This document shows, piece after piece, positions 7,373-14,174 of a stretch of 64,000 bases of DNA. The position numbers and the translations under genes were made by a program. The stretch covers positions 1 to 64,000 of IMG/VR virus record IMGVR_UViG_3300046715_000149; one strand, written 5' to 3'. The DNA is from a virus. Within the stretch, counting starts at the first letter, position 1, and the number at the start of each line of letters is the position of its first letter. The notes below the pieces were generated by a model. The model saw only the letters and a program-made list of their open reading frames with translations. It was not told the DNA's origin and did not search any database.

Positions 7373-7992
7373 CGCGCCTGCCCCAGCAGCACGTCGCGCG
7401 CCTTGGTGATCAGGCGCATGACCGACTCGGACCCGCCGGGCATGTCCGGGTGGTACTTCTTGGCGGCGAACCGGTACGCGCGGGTGATGCCCTCCTTGCT
7501 GGTCAAGTCGCTGGCGATCAGCTCGATGCCGAGCGCATCGGCAAAGACCAGGCGGGCGGACTCCGGCGTGAGCGTGTCCTCCATCGGCCTGGCCGCGATG
7601 GCCTGCCAACCGCGGTACTGCTCACCGGTGCGGGTGATGCCGTAGCGATCGACGGCGCGCAGCGCGCTGAGTCCGAGGGCGATGGCGCGCACGTTGTCGC
7701 GCCAGTAGTCGAAGGCGTCGGTGGCGTAGGTCAGCGGACCGTGACGCGAGTCGAAGCTGACCTGTACGCCCTGGAAGCCGACGCGGGCGTTCGCCCGGAT
7801 CATGCCGTCGCGGCGCAGGTCAGTCTCGGTGATGTCGATCTGGGTGGCGATCACGGCGCCATCGAGCAGTTCCACCTCGCGCTTGAGCAGGTCGAGCGTG
7901 GAATTCCATCCGGTCTTGAACAGGGCGCGGCGCGGAAAGTCGGTCTTCGGCTTGTTCCATCCGGCCAGCGGGCGGATCTCGAAGCGCACCAT
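7369..7992 (-). CDS. J-domain (DnaJ-like) protein
   Basis: A 207-residue protein. The C-terminal 60 residues carry a J-domain-like segment with the signature HPD in AAKKYHPDMPGG, followed by a helix ending KARDVLLGQAR. J-domains stimulate the ATPase of Hsp70 (DnaK) through HPD. The N-terminal 140 residues are a separate, unrecognised domain. The ATG at 7992 forms TGATG with the upstream gene. Free-standing J-domain proteins are known in actinophages; here it may recruit host DnaK to replication or regulatory complexes, which is inference. Confidence 0.75.
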   Translation of the reverse strand: MVRFEIRPLAGWNKPKTDFPRRALFKTGWNSTLDLLKREVELLDGAVIATQIDITETDLRRDGMIRANARVGFQGVQVSFDSRHGPLTYATDAFDYWRDNVRAIALGLSALRAVDRYGITRTGEQYRGWQAIAARPMEDTLTPESARLVFADALGIELIASDLTSKEGITRAYRFAAKKYHPDMPGGSESVMRLITKARDVLLGQAR

Positions 7993-8186
7993 CACGCCCA
8001 GCCTTCCGGGACCGCATGGTGGTCGGCAGCGTTGTCGTAGACGTGGCGCCAGCCGGTGTACATCGCGAGCCGGCCGTCGATGATGTCGCCCGCGTTCGCA
8101 TAGAACGCCGGGCGGCCGCAGGTCTCCATGCCCTTGGTCAGGTTCGGCTCGCCGATCTTTGCAACGCAGGTCTTCACGGTGCCCAT
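7992..8186 (-). CDS. Small protein of unknown function, first gene of the clamp-like/J-domain operon
   Basis: A 64-residue protein with two cysteines (MGTVKTCVAKIG and METCGRP). GAGAGGGG lies 5 bases before the ATG. Promoter P4 lies just upstream, so this gene starts the operon running through the J-domain, zinc-ribbon and clamp-like genes to 6053. Confidence 0.7.
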   Translation of the reverse strand: MGTVKTCVAKIGEPNLTKGMETCGRPAFYANAGDIIDGRLAMYTGWRHVYDNAADHHAVPEGWA

Positions 8187-8209
8187 CTGGTCCCCTCTCG
8201 TTACGGCTT

Positions 8210-8238
8210 ACTGTACTCCCATGCTTAGCACCAACACC
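8210..8238 (-). promoter_or_regulatory. Family promoter P4 (weak -35, GGGAGTACAGTA core)
   Basis: Leftward promoter with TACAGT at 8215-8210 and GGGAG directly upstream. The -35 region (GGTGTT at 17 bases) is poor. The downstream bases, AAGCCGTAACGAGAGGGG, are the same as those after promoter P6 at 24471, which suggests a duplication. It overlaps the end of gene 8225-8473. Confidence 0.7.
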
Positions 8239-8473
8239 AGAGCGGCCGGTCGCGGACACGTTCCTCGTCGTCCTCGCGCATCAGCCGGGTGACCACGGTG
8301 GGCAGGTTTTCGCCCAGGCGGTGATCAAAGCGCACTATCGCCACCTCTTCGCTGAAGACCTCGACCATGACTCCCGGTCCGCAGTACTCGGACCATGTCG
8401 TGTGACGCACCACGACCCGATCGCCCGGGCGGATCACCTGCCCTGTCCCGCTGATCACGAAGTCGTTCGCCAC
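8225..8473 (-). CDS. Small protein of unknown function
   Basis: An 82-residue protein from a GTG at 8473, preceded by GCGAGGGGGG. A longer frame to 8593 would pass through the terminator hairpin and is rejected. The sequence is beta-rich (VIRPGDRVVVRHTTW) and ends in WCWC. No promoter is seen between the terminator and the start codon, so expression may depend on read-through. Confidence 0.6.
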   Translation of the reverse strand: MANDFVISGTGQVIRPGDRVVVRHTTWSEYCGPGVMVEVFSEEVAIVRFDHRLGENLPTVVTRLMREDDEERVRDRPLWCWC

Positions 8474-8487
8474 GACGCCCCCCTCGC

Positions 8488-8517
8488 AAAAAACCCGGGC
8501 CGATGATCCGGTCCGGG
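8488..8517 (-). terminator. Terminator or attenuator in the leader of gene 8225-8473
   Basis: Read leftwards, CCCGGACCG and CGGCCCGGG form a 9-bp stem followed by six T residues. It ends 14 bases before the GTG start at 8473, so it either ends transcription from the tRNA-like region or attenuates this gene. Confidence 0.75.
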
Positions 8518-8877
8518 CTGTTCGGTGAGCGGGTACCCAGGCCGCGCATCGGCCGGCCCGGGCACCCCCCACATCACCTCTGGTGACCGTCACGGCATCT
8601 CATGCCGTCCTCGGCGGATTCCTGCGCGTCCGACTCGATCTAAACCTTCAGCCCTTCGGCTGGTGAGTCTCGTCGGTTGAGCCTGCGTGCAATCCACGAA
8701 GCACTTTCGGCTGCTCCACCCTGAGGACCTGCCCCTCACCGCGTCGGCCTGCCGGCCTCGGCGTGCTCTTGTTTCGCTGGGTGGATCGGAGGGGCCCGGT
8801 GGTCACGGCCAATCCGACGACCACGTGCTCCGGTCGCCTAAACGCCGGACCCCTCGTGATCGTCTCTCCGATCCGTC

Positions 8878-8895
8878 ACACCTGACGTCAGGTGT
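8878..8895. repeat. Perfect 18-bp palindrome, possible operator
   Basis: ACACCTGACGTCAGGTGT is its own reverse complement. The core CCTGAC/GTCAGG recurs with a 2-base spacer at 8991-9004, about 100 bp away, which is typical of paired regulator sites. Confidence 0.5.
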
Positions 8896-8960
8896 TCCGC
8901 CCTGTTCCTCTTCCTTTTTGGGAGTCCTGAAGGTCACAGGGAAACCGACAGTGGACTCGT

Positions 8961-9037
8961 GCGCGCGACCGGAATTGAACCGGTACCTCCCCTGACGTGT
9001 CAGGCCATGGGCGCTTCTGCCGTTGAGCTACGCGCGC
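8961..9037 (-). tRNA. tRNA-like gene with abnormal anticodon arm
   Basis: Read leftwards, the 7-bp acceptor GCGCGCG/CGCGCGC and the T arm ACCGG-TTCAATT-CCGGT are perfect. The D arm starts TAGCTCAACGGCAGA. Between the D and T arms, however, there are 28 bases instead of about 23, and no 5-bp stem with a 7-base loop can be formed. That region instead contains the palindrome CCTGACACGTCAGG, so no anticodon can be assigned. It may be a decayed tRNA, a tRNA-like decoy or an attachment-site remnant. Confidence 0.5.
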
Positions 9038-9196
9038 TGTGGCCGCTGCGTGGAACCCGTGGGTGCTGCGACCACCTATTCAGTTGTGCGTCCCGTGTCG
9101 GGCCATGCCCGGGACAACGGCATCCGGGCTCGCCTACGCGACCTCCTTGGCGGTTGAGGTCAGGCTCGCGACCCTCACTCATCCTCGCGGATGCGT

Positions 9197-9514
9197 CTAG
9201 TCAAGGGTGATGCCCGCAGCCTTGAGGCCGTTGGCGAACTCCCTCGGAGTGAGTTTGATCCGGGGACCGCGGTCCGGGATCCCGTACGCGGCGGCCCACT
9301 TGCGCAGCGTGCCCTCGGTCACGATCTCGTTGATGACCGGGGTCAGCGCGTGGCTGATCTCGTTCCACGAGTGCGGGCCAGCATCCGGGTTACGGCGGCG
9401 GGCGATGAACTGGGCCAGCGACGTGTCGGACACCTCCGGACTCGTTTCGATGAGCCGGCTCACCAGTCGCATCTCTCGCGTGATGGCCGGCCGCACCCGT
9501 TTGGTGTCCGGCAT
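9197..9514 (-). CDS. Putative DNA-binding regulator
   Basis: A 105-residue basic protein starting MPDTKRVRPAITREMRLV. The C-terminal half (EGTLRKWAAAYGIPDRG) has the look of a helix-turn-helix with a recognition helix. GGGAGGAC precedes the ATG at 9514. It is transcribed away from the rightward early genes across a 108-bp divergent region, the place where phage switch regulators usually sit. A repressor or control role is inferred from position and the HTH-like segment. Confidence 0.6.
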   Translation of the reverse strand: MPDTKRVRPAITREMRLVSRLIETSPEVSDTSLAQFIARRRNPDAGPHSWNEISHALTPVINEIVTEGTLRKWAAAYGIPDRGPRIKLTPREFANGLKAAGITLD

Positions 9515-9622
9515 GCGTCCTCCCTTTCGTCGGCGCTCTTCTACTCCCCCACTGTGCCATGCGGTGTCCCCGTTGTGCAAGGGCTTGCGTGATGGGATAC
9601 TGTACGTACGGACCGAGGGGAG
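9515..9622. promoter_or_regulatory. Divergent promoter region between regulator and early operon
   Basis: Leftwards there is a diverged copy of the family core, GGGAGTAGAAG, upstream of gene 9197-9514. Rightwards a TACTGT box at about 9599-9604 has TTGTGC 19 bases upstream and is followed by GAGGGGAG and the ATG at 9623. TACTGTACGTAC also forms short dyads. Confidence 0.5.
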
Positions 9623-10006
9623 ATGGCGCAGATGACCGACGAGGAGTTTCTGGGGATGCAGTACGAGGATTCGCCCGACCTGGGCGAGCAGCTGGCGGAC
9701 GAGGTCGGGCCGATGATCGTGCCCGCGTACACCGCGCTGCTGACCAGGCGGATCGACGGGACGACCGGGGGCTACACCGAGGGGATGTGGGTGCACGGCT
9801 ACGTGACCATCGCGAGCATCGTCATCACCCACCCGCGCATCCGGCTGGGTTGTGGCACCGAGTTCCCCGGGGTCGTTCGTACGATCCCGGTAGGGCGCAG
9901 GCACCTGCGCACGGCCGAGACGTTCCGCGCGACCTGCGAGGCCGCGGCGTCGGCGTACGAGGGCAACGGGTGGACGCGGCGCCCGCACACGATCCAGGGG
10001 AGCTGA
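9623..10006 (+). CDS. Early protein of unknown function
   Basis: A 127-residue protein starting MAQMTDEEFLGMQ, with GAGGGGAG just before the ATG. It is the first gene of the long rightward replication operon. The sequence suggests a mixed alpha/beta soluble protein; no family is recognised. Confidence 0.7.
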   Translation: MAQMTDEEFLGMQYEDSPDLGEQLADEVGPMIVPAYTALLTRRIDGTTGGYTEGMWVHGYVTIASIVITHPRIRLGCGTEFPGVVRTIPVGRRHLRTAETFRATCEAAASAYEGNGWTRRPHTIQGS

Positions 10007-10008
10007 GG

Positions 10009-10473
10009 ATGGAAGACGAGGATGTCCGGGTCAGCGTGCTGGCCAACGAGCAGGACGTGCACCTGCTGCGCGAGATCGCGCGGTGGCGGCGCAACCACGA
10101 CGTGACCTACTTCCAGTGGCGGCCGGGCGTGGGCTTCGGCGTCTTCACTGAGTGGTACCGGTACGTGAACGGCAATCGGCGCACGGTGAGCTACGAGCCG
10201 GAGAGCGACATCGGCGGCGCCGCGCGACTGCTCGCGACCGTGGACTACTACGGCGGCCGGGAGCTACAGCGACTGCCGGTCCGCACGGTCACCGAGGCGG
10301 TCGATGTGCTCGTGGCGCTCGGCTTCCTGCCGGCCCGGTTCTCGTCGGCGTACCGGAGCGGGTGGGACGCGGCGACAGTGTGGGAGAAGTGCGAGGGGGA
10401 CGAGTCGACGTTCAAGCGGCTGTTCCACGACCCCGACAACATCTCGTTTCCGGCGGTGGAACCGGCATGGTGA
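10009..10473 (+). CDS. Protein of unknown function
   Basis: A 154-residue protein starting MEDEDVRVSVLANEQ. It begins two bases after the previous stop and is followed by an overlapping 36-residue frame. It is rich in aromatic residues (WRRNHDVTYFQWRPG). No family is recognised. Confidence 0.7.
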   Translation: MEDEDVRVSVLANEQDVHLLREIARWRRNHDVTYFQWRPGVGFGVFTEWYRYVNGNRRTVSYEPESDIGGAARLLATVDYYGGRELQRLPVRTVTEAVDVLVALGFLPARFSSAYRSGWDAATVWEKCEGDESTFKRLFHDPDNISFPAVEPAW

Positions 10474-10577
10474 GCCTGCTCAGGTGCCGTCAAGAAGCTG
10501 CGGCGCTGGCCTATGACATCGAGGCCGCGCGCGTCTTCGGCGAGTATGCACGGCTGAACTTTCCGGAGGGGCGATGA
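10467..10577 (+). CDS. Very small protein
   Basis: A 36-residue frame starting MVSLLRCRQEAAALAY. It overlaps the preceding gene by 7 bases and the exonuclease start by ATGA. Coupling on both sides supports it as a real small gene. It is helical with no known function. Confidence 0.55.
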   Translation: MVSLLRCRQEAAALAYDIEAARVFGEYARLNFPEGR

Positions 10578-11611
10578 AGATCGGAGACCTGGTCACGCCG
10601 ACTGGCCGGCTGGTGCTTCCGCCGGAACGGCTCGGCGGAGACGAGTGGCTGGAGAAACGGCGGTGGCGCGACGAGGTGCCAGGCGGTTACTGCATCGGGT
10701 CGTCCGAGGTGCCGTCGATCCTCGACCTGGAGGGCGTGGACACTCCGGCGCACATCTACCGCCGGAAGGTCTCCAACATCGACACGCCGGTCAATGAGGC
10801 CATGTGGCTCGGGTCCGAGATGGAGGGCGCGATCGCCCTCGCCTGGGCTCGGCGGAACCGGGCGGTCATCGACGAGATCGGGCTGGTCAGCAACGTCGAT
10901 CGGCCGTGGAGGCAGGCGACTATCGACCGTCGCGTCCGTGAATGCCCGGTCTACCGAGACACGAAGAAAGAGTGCCTGCTGGAAATCAAGTTGGTCGGGT
11001 ACTCGTCGGCGGCGAAGTGGAAGCGGGATATCCCGGACCGCGTGCTCGCTCAGATCATCGATCAGCTCATGGTGACTGGCTACGGCCACGCGCACTACGC
11101 CGCGCTGGTCAGTAGCACCCACCTTGCCCAGGGAATCATCTACGCCGACCGCGAGCAGAAGCTGATGGCCTACATCGACGCCGAGGTGGAGCGGTTCCGG
11201 ACCGAGCACCTGCTGACCGGTCGCGAGCCGGAGTGGAACGTCTCGGAGAAGCCCGACAAGATGATCGCGCTCGACGAGGCGACGCACCCGGAACGGGTCG
11301 GCACGCTGGACATCGAGGGCATCGGCGAGGTCATGGAGTACGCCCGGCTCGCACGGCGCAAGGCCGACGCCGAGACCGCGCGCAAGGCGGCCGCCGCGCG
11401 GCTGCGGCAGCTCGCCGATGGCCGGGAGTTCGTGACGTTCGCCGGTCAGCTCGCGTACCGCCTCGGGCCGACCCGCAATACGAACGTCGACCTCGACAAG
11501 CTCAAGGAGAAGTACCCGGACGCGTACGCCGATCCCGAGGTGGTCAGCGAGACGACGTCGCACACGATCTACATCGACAAGGCGTACAAGGTCGGAAAGG
11601 GAGACGAATGA
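10574..11611 (+). CDS. YqaJ/RecB-type exonuclease (viral recombinase)
   Basis: A 345-residue PD-(D/E)xK nuclease of the YqaJ type. Visible motifs are GSSEVPSIL (41-50), GSEMEGAIALAW (80-91), D118 in QATIDRR, LLEIK (135-139) with the catalytic E137 and K139, and a following LAQIIDQLMVTGY helix. Such enzymes resect double-stranded DNA to make 3' tails for strand annealing. The partner ERF annealing protein lies 1 kb downstream in the same operon, forming a Red-like recombination pair. The start overlaps the previous gene by ATGA. Confidence 0.85.
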   Translation: MKIGDLVTPTGRLVLPPERLGGDEWLEKRRWRDEVPGGYCIGSSEVPSILDLEGVDTPAHIYRRKVSNIDTPVNEAMWLGSEMEGAIALAWARRNRAVIDEIGLVSNVDRPWRQATIDRRVRECPVYRDTKKECLLEIKLVGYSSAAKWKRDIPDRVLAQIIDQLMVTGYGHAHYAALVSSTHLAQGIIYADREQKLMAYIDAEVERFRTEHLLTGREPEWNVSEKPDKMIALDEATHPERVGTLDIEGIGEVMEYARLARRKADAETARKAAAARLRQLADGREFVTFAGQLAYRLGPTRNTNVDLDKLKEKYPDAYADPEVVSETTSHTIYIDKAYKVGKGDE

Positions 11612-11793
11612 TGCGGAGGCGGGTTCGGCCCGAGGTGGCGGTAGGGCTGCTCGTGCTCTGCCTCGTGGCGTTCGTCGGCGCCGGGCGGGCGGCGGCGCAC
11701 GGGCACATGGTGGCCAGCATCGTCATCGCGGCCGGGGCGTCGGTCAGCGGGCTGATCGTGATGCTGGCCCAGCCGAGCGGGAGGCGGCGCTGA
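11608..11793 (+). CDS. Small membrane protein
   Basis: A 61-residue protein with two hydrophobic segments (about residues 9-27 and 35-53) separated by a short polar loop. It overlaps the exonuclease stop and the start of the DnaQ-like gene by ATGA and TGATG junctions. Function is unknown. Confidence 0.7.
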   Translation: MMRRRVRPEVAVGLLVLCLVAFVGAGRAAAHGHMVASIVIAAGASVSGLIVMLAQPSGRRR

Positions 11794-12671
11794 TGTGGTG
11801 GAACGGGCGGGCACTGGGATTGGACTTTGAGAGCGATGGGCCGGTGCCGACCGAGGCGCGGGTCATCACGGGCGCGCTGGTGCACCTTCCTGGGCCCGGG
11901 GCTGTGCCGGCCTATCAGGAGATGGAGACCATGCTCCAGCCTGAGCGGGACATCCCGCAGGAGGCGATCGACATCCACGGGATCACGACCGAGCGGGCGC
12001 GGGACGAGGGCGTGCTGCGCGAGGTGGGGATCGCCTCGATCGCCACCACGATCGCCGAGCTCGCCGGGCCGGAGGTGCCGGTGGTCGGGCACAACGTCGT
12101 GTACGACCTGACGCTGCTCGATCGGGAGCTGCGGCGGCTCGGGCTGGGCCGGCTGGAGATCGAGCGCGAGGTGTTCGCGCAGATCCAGCAGGTGCGGATG
12201 GTCCTGGGCGAGCGGCTCGTGGCCACCTTCCCGGTGATCGACACGCTGGTGCTGGACAAGGCCGTCGACCCCTACCGCAAGGGGTCGCGGCGGCTGGTGG
12301 ACGCGGCGACGTTCTACAACGTGCCGATGGCCGAGGGTGCGGCGCACGGGGCCACGGCCGACGTGATCGCCAGCCTGCGGATCGCCATCACGATGGCCAG
12401 GCGGTGCGAGGAGCCATCGGCCACGCTCTTCGAGCGCTACCGCGACCGCAAGAAGCCGCAGGAGGTCGTTGCCGCCTTCTATGCCCTCGGCGCGCGGTCG
12501 CTGGCCGACCTGCACTGCGCTCAGGTGAAGTGGAAGGCGGAGCAGGCCGAGAGGCTGCGGGAGTACTTCCGGCAGAAGGGCACGGCCGACCCGGACAAGG
12601 TGTCGACGGACTGGCCGGTCCAGGCGATCGGCGAGGACGAGGCGGTCGAGACCGTCAGTACGGTGCAGTGA
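11793..12671 (+). CDS. DnaQ-like DEDDh 3'-5' exonuclease
   Basis: A 292-residue protein. Exo I is LDFES with D11 and E13, Exo II is GHNVVYDLTLLDREL with D104, and Exo III is HGATAD with H184 and D189, the DEDDh pattern of DnaQ and RNase T-type exonucleases. The last 100 residues form an extra domain with charged helices. It probably trims 3' ends in replication or recombination and lies between the YqaJ exonuclease and ERF genes. Confidence 0.85.
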   Translation: MWWNGRALGLDFESDGPVPTEARVITGALVHLPGPGAVPAYQEMETMLQPERDIPQEAIDIHGITTERARDEGVLREVGIASIATTIAELAGPEVPVVGHNVVYDLTLLDRELRRLGLGRLEIEREVFAQIQQVRMVLGERLVATFPVIDTLVLDKAVDPYRKGSRRLVDAATFYNVPMAEGAAHGATADVIASLRIAITMARRCEEPSATLFERYRDRKKPQEVVAAFYALGARSLADLHCAQVKWKAEQAERLREYFRQKGTADPDKVSTDWPVQAIGEDEAVETVSTVQ

Positions 12672-12690
12672 GAGACGAGAGGGGACGAGG

Positions 12691-13479
12691 ATGAGTGACC
12701 TGAGGAGCAAGGCCGAGGCGGCCAAGTCGGCGCCGACAGTGACCGACGAGGGGATCGCCAGGGTGCGGGCCGGTCTGGCCGGAAAGTCCCCGGCCGAGCC
12801 GGAGCCGGACGTGACCTACAGCGGCGTCGCGGCCGACCTGGACGTGCCGGTGCACATCGCGTGGCTGCGGGTGATGCAGGATGTGCAGTGGCTCGGTAAG
12901 GAACGGCGCGGGGACAAGTACATGTACCGGGGGATCGACGACGTGATGAACCTCGTCGGGCCGGCCGAGCGCAAGCACGGCGTGTTCGTCATGCCGACCG
13001 GGATCGAGCCGTCGTTCACGACGATCAACACCAAGAGCGGCGCGGCCATGAACTACTGCCGGGCGGTCGTGCACTTCACGATCTACGGGCCCAAGGGTGA
13101 CACCATGACCGCGTCGGTACTCGGCGAGGGATTCGACACCGGCGACAAGTCCGGCAGCAAGGCACAGTCGGTGGCACTGCGGACGCTGTACCTGAACGGG
13201 CTCGCGATCCAGACCAACGAGCCGGCCCGCGACACCGAGTACGGCGACCAGCACGAGATCGCCGGGCCGAAGGCGCCGACGCCGGACGAGTACGCGGCGA
13301 TGATCCTGGACGAGCGAGTGACGCTGCAGCGGCTCCAGCAGATCAAGGCCGAACTGACCGCCGACCGGACGACGGGGGCGTCCGTCGTCGAGGTCTTCGG
13401 GGGGGAGCCGACCCGGCTGATCGACCTCGTGCAGCGGGCAGGCAAGGCCAAGATGAAGCAGCAGGAGGCGCAGGGATGA
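12691..13479 (+). CDS. ERF-family single-strand annealing protein
   Basis: A 262-residue protein. Residues about 55-185 carry the ERF signature: YMYRGIDDVMN, a beta-rich middle, then GEGFDTGDKSGSKAQSVALR. ERF proteins anneal complementary single strands during phage recombination or genome circularisation. The upstream YqaJ-type exonuclease would supply the single strands. A GAGAGGGGACGAGG ribosome-binding region precedes the ATG. Confidence 0.85.
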   Translation: MSDLRSKAEAAKSAPTVTDEGIARVRAGLAGKSPAEPEPDVTYSGVAADLDVPVHIAWLRVMQDVQWLGKERRGDKYMYRGIDDVMNLVGPAERKHGVFVMPTGIEPSFTTINTKSGAAMNYCRAVVHFTIYGPKGDTMTASVLGEGFDTGDKSGSKAQSVALRTLYLNGLAIQTNEPARDTEYGDQHEIAGPKAPTPDEYAAMILDERVTLQRLQQIKAELTADRTTGASVVEVFGGEPTRLIDLVQRAGKAKMKQQEAQG

Positions 13480-13859
13480 CCCGCGAGGAGTACGAGCAGA
13501 ACCGGCAATGCCTCGAGGCAATGATCGAGCAGAGGCGGGAACATGTCGGCGAGGGCTGCGGCGGGCTGACGTGCATGGGGGAGCCGGCCAACATGTCGCT
13601 GCGCGCCGGGATCAATGTCGACCCCGGGTGGCCGGTCAGGCTGGTGCTCACCGCGGTCACGATGATGGCCGGCCACCAGGACCGGATCGAGAATCTCGAG
13701 CGGCGGATGGAGGTTCAGCGGCAGATGACAGCCGACGCCGCGGCGAGCGCGATGCGACTGGACGCCGATCTCGTGGACGCACACGGGCAGATCGCCGGGC
13801 TCGAGGAGAGAGTCGCGGCGCTGCTGGCCGAGTTGACCGTGATGGAAGAGCCCGAGTGA
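13476..13859 (+). CDS. Coiled-coil protein of unknown function
   Basis: A 127-residue protein. The second half (about residues 68-125) is a charged heptad-like coiled coil (HQDRIENLERRMEVQRQ). The first part has two cysteines in GCGGLTC. It overlaps the ERF gene by ATGA and ends just before the operator at 13883. Confidence 0.7.
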   Translation: MTREEYEQNRQCLEAMIEQRREHVGEGCGGLTCMGEPANMSLRAGINVDPGWPVRLVLTAVTMMAGHQDRIENLERRMEVQRQMTADAAASAMRLDADLVDAHGQIAGLEERVAALLAELTVMEEPE

Positions 13860-13882
13860 TCTAGCAGGTGGCTTGCTTTATT

Positions 13883-13914
13883 GGACTGTACTCCCGATAA
13901 TGGGAGTACAGTCC
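13883..13914 (+). promoter_or_regulatory. Family promoter P5 expanded to a perfect inverted repeat
   Basis: GGACTGTACTCCC, six bases, then its exact complement GGGAGTACAGTCC. The right half supplies the rightward -10 box TACAGT at 13907-13912. The left half is the same element facing leftwards. TTGGAC lies 20 bases upstream of the -10 box. It controls the helicase-methyltransferase-clamp operon and is the only doubled copy of the motif. Confidence 0.8.
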
Positions 13915-13934
13915 AATCTTATGAAGGGGAGACG

Positions 13935-14174
13935 ATGAAGAAGAATTTTCGGTGCACCGACGATGCCGCGTGGGGGGCGGGACTCGCCAAGGCGGAGGCG
14001 ATGCGGCGCGCGGGCTACGACATCGACATGACCAGCGTGCTCAACACGGCCGTGCGGCAGTTCGCCGACGAGACGCCCGAGGCGAGCGCGGCGCGGTTCG
14101 GACTGGTCAAGGGCGAGAAGCCGGTGGCCATCTACCGCAAGCCGCTGGCCCGGACCGAGCCGGTCGGCCGGTGA
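13935..14174 (+). CDS. Small protein of unknown function, first gene of the helicase operon
   Basis: A 79-residue protein starting MKKNFRCTDDAAWGAGLAKA; a possible ribbon-helix-helix-like arrangement (AGYDIDMTSVLNTAVRQFADE) could bind DNA. AAGGGGAG precedes the ATG. A five-codon frame (ATG at 13921) covers the ribosome-binding site and its stop overlaps this ATG, a possible coupling device. The end forms TGATG with the helicase gene. Confidence 0.65.
   Translation: MKKNFRCTDDAAWGAGLAKAEAMRRAGYDIDMTSVLNTAVRQFADETPEASAARFGLVKGEKPVAIYRKPLARTEPVGR

Larger units (their letters stand above)
8594..9196. other. Non-coding stretch with a tRNA-like element and dyads
   Basis: I see no convincing protein gene here. 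The stretch holds a perfect 18-bp palindrome at 8878-8895, a related dyad at 8991-9004 and the tRNA-like sequence 8961-9037. The remaining parts, 8594-8877 and 9040-9196, show only short GC-rich hairpins. Confidence 0.5.

Noticed and set aside
8687-8995. A 102-residue plus-strand frame over the tRNA-like element
   Set aside because: Its end (ARPELNRYLP) is the usual translation of an antisense tRNA 3' half, with no ribosome-binding site or codon bias.
9060-9190. A further tRNA gene beside the one at 8961-9037
   Set aside because: No T-loop consensus (TTCRANNC) and no acceptor stem could be found on either strand.
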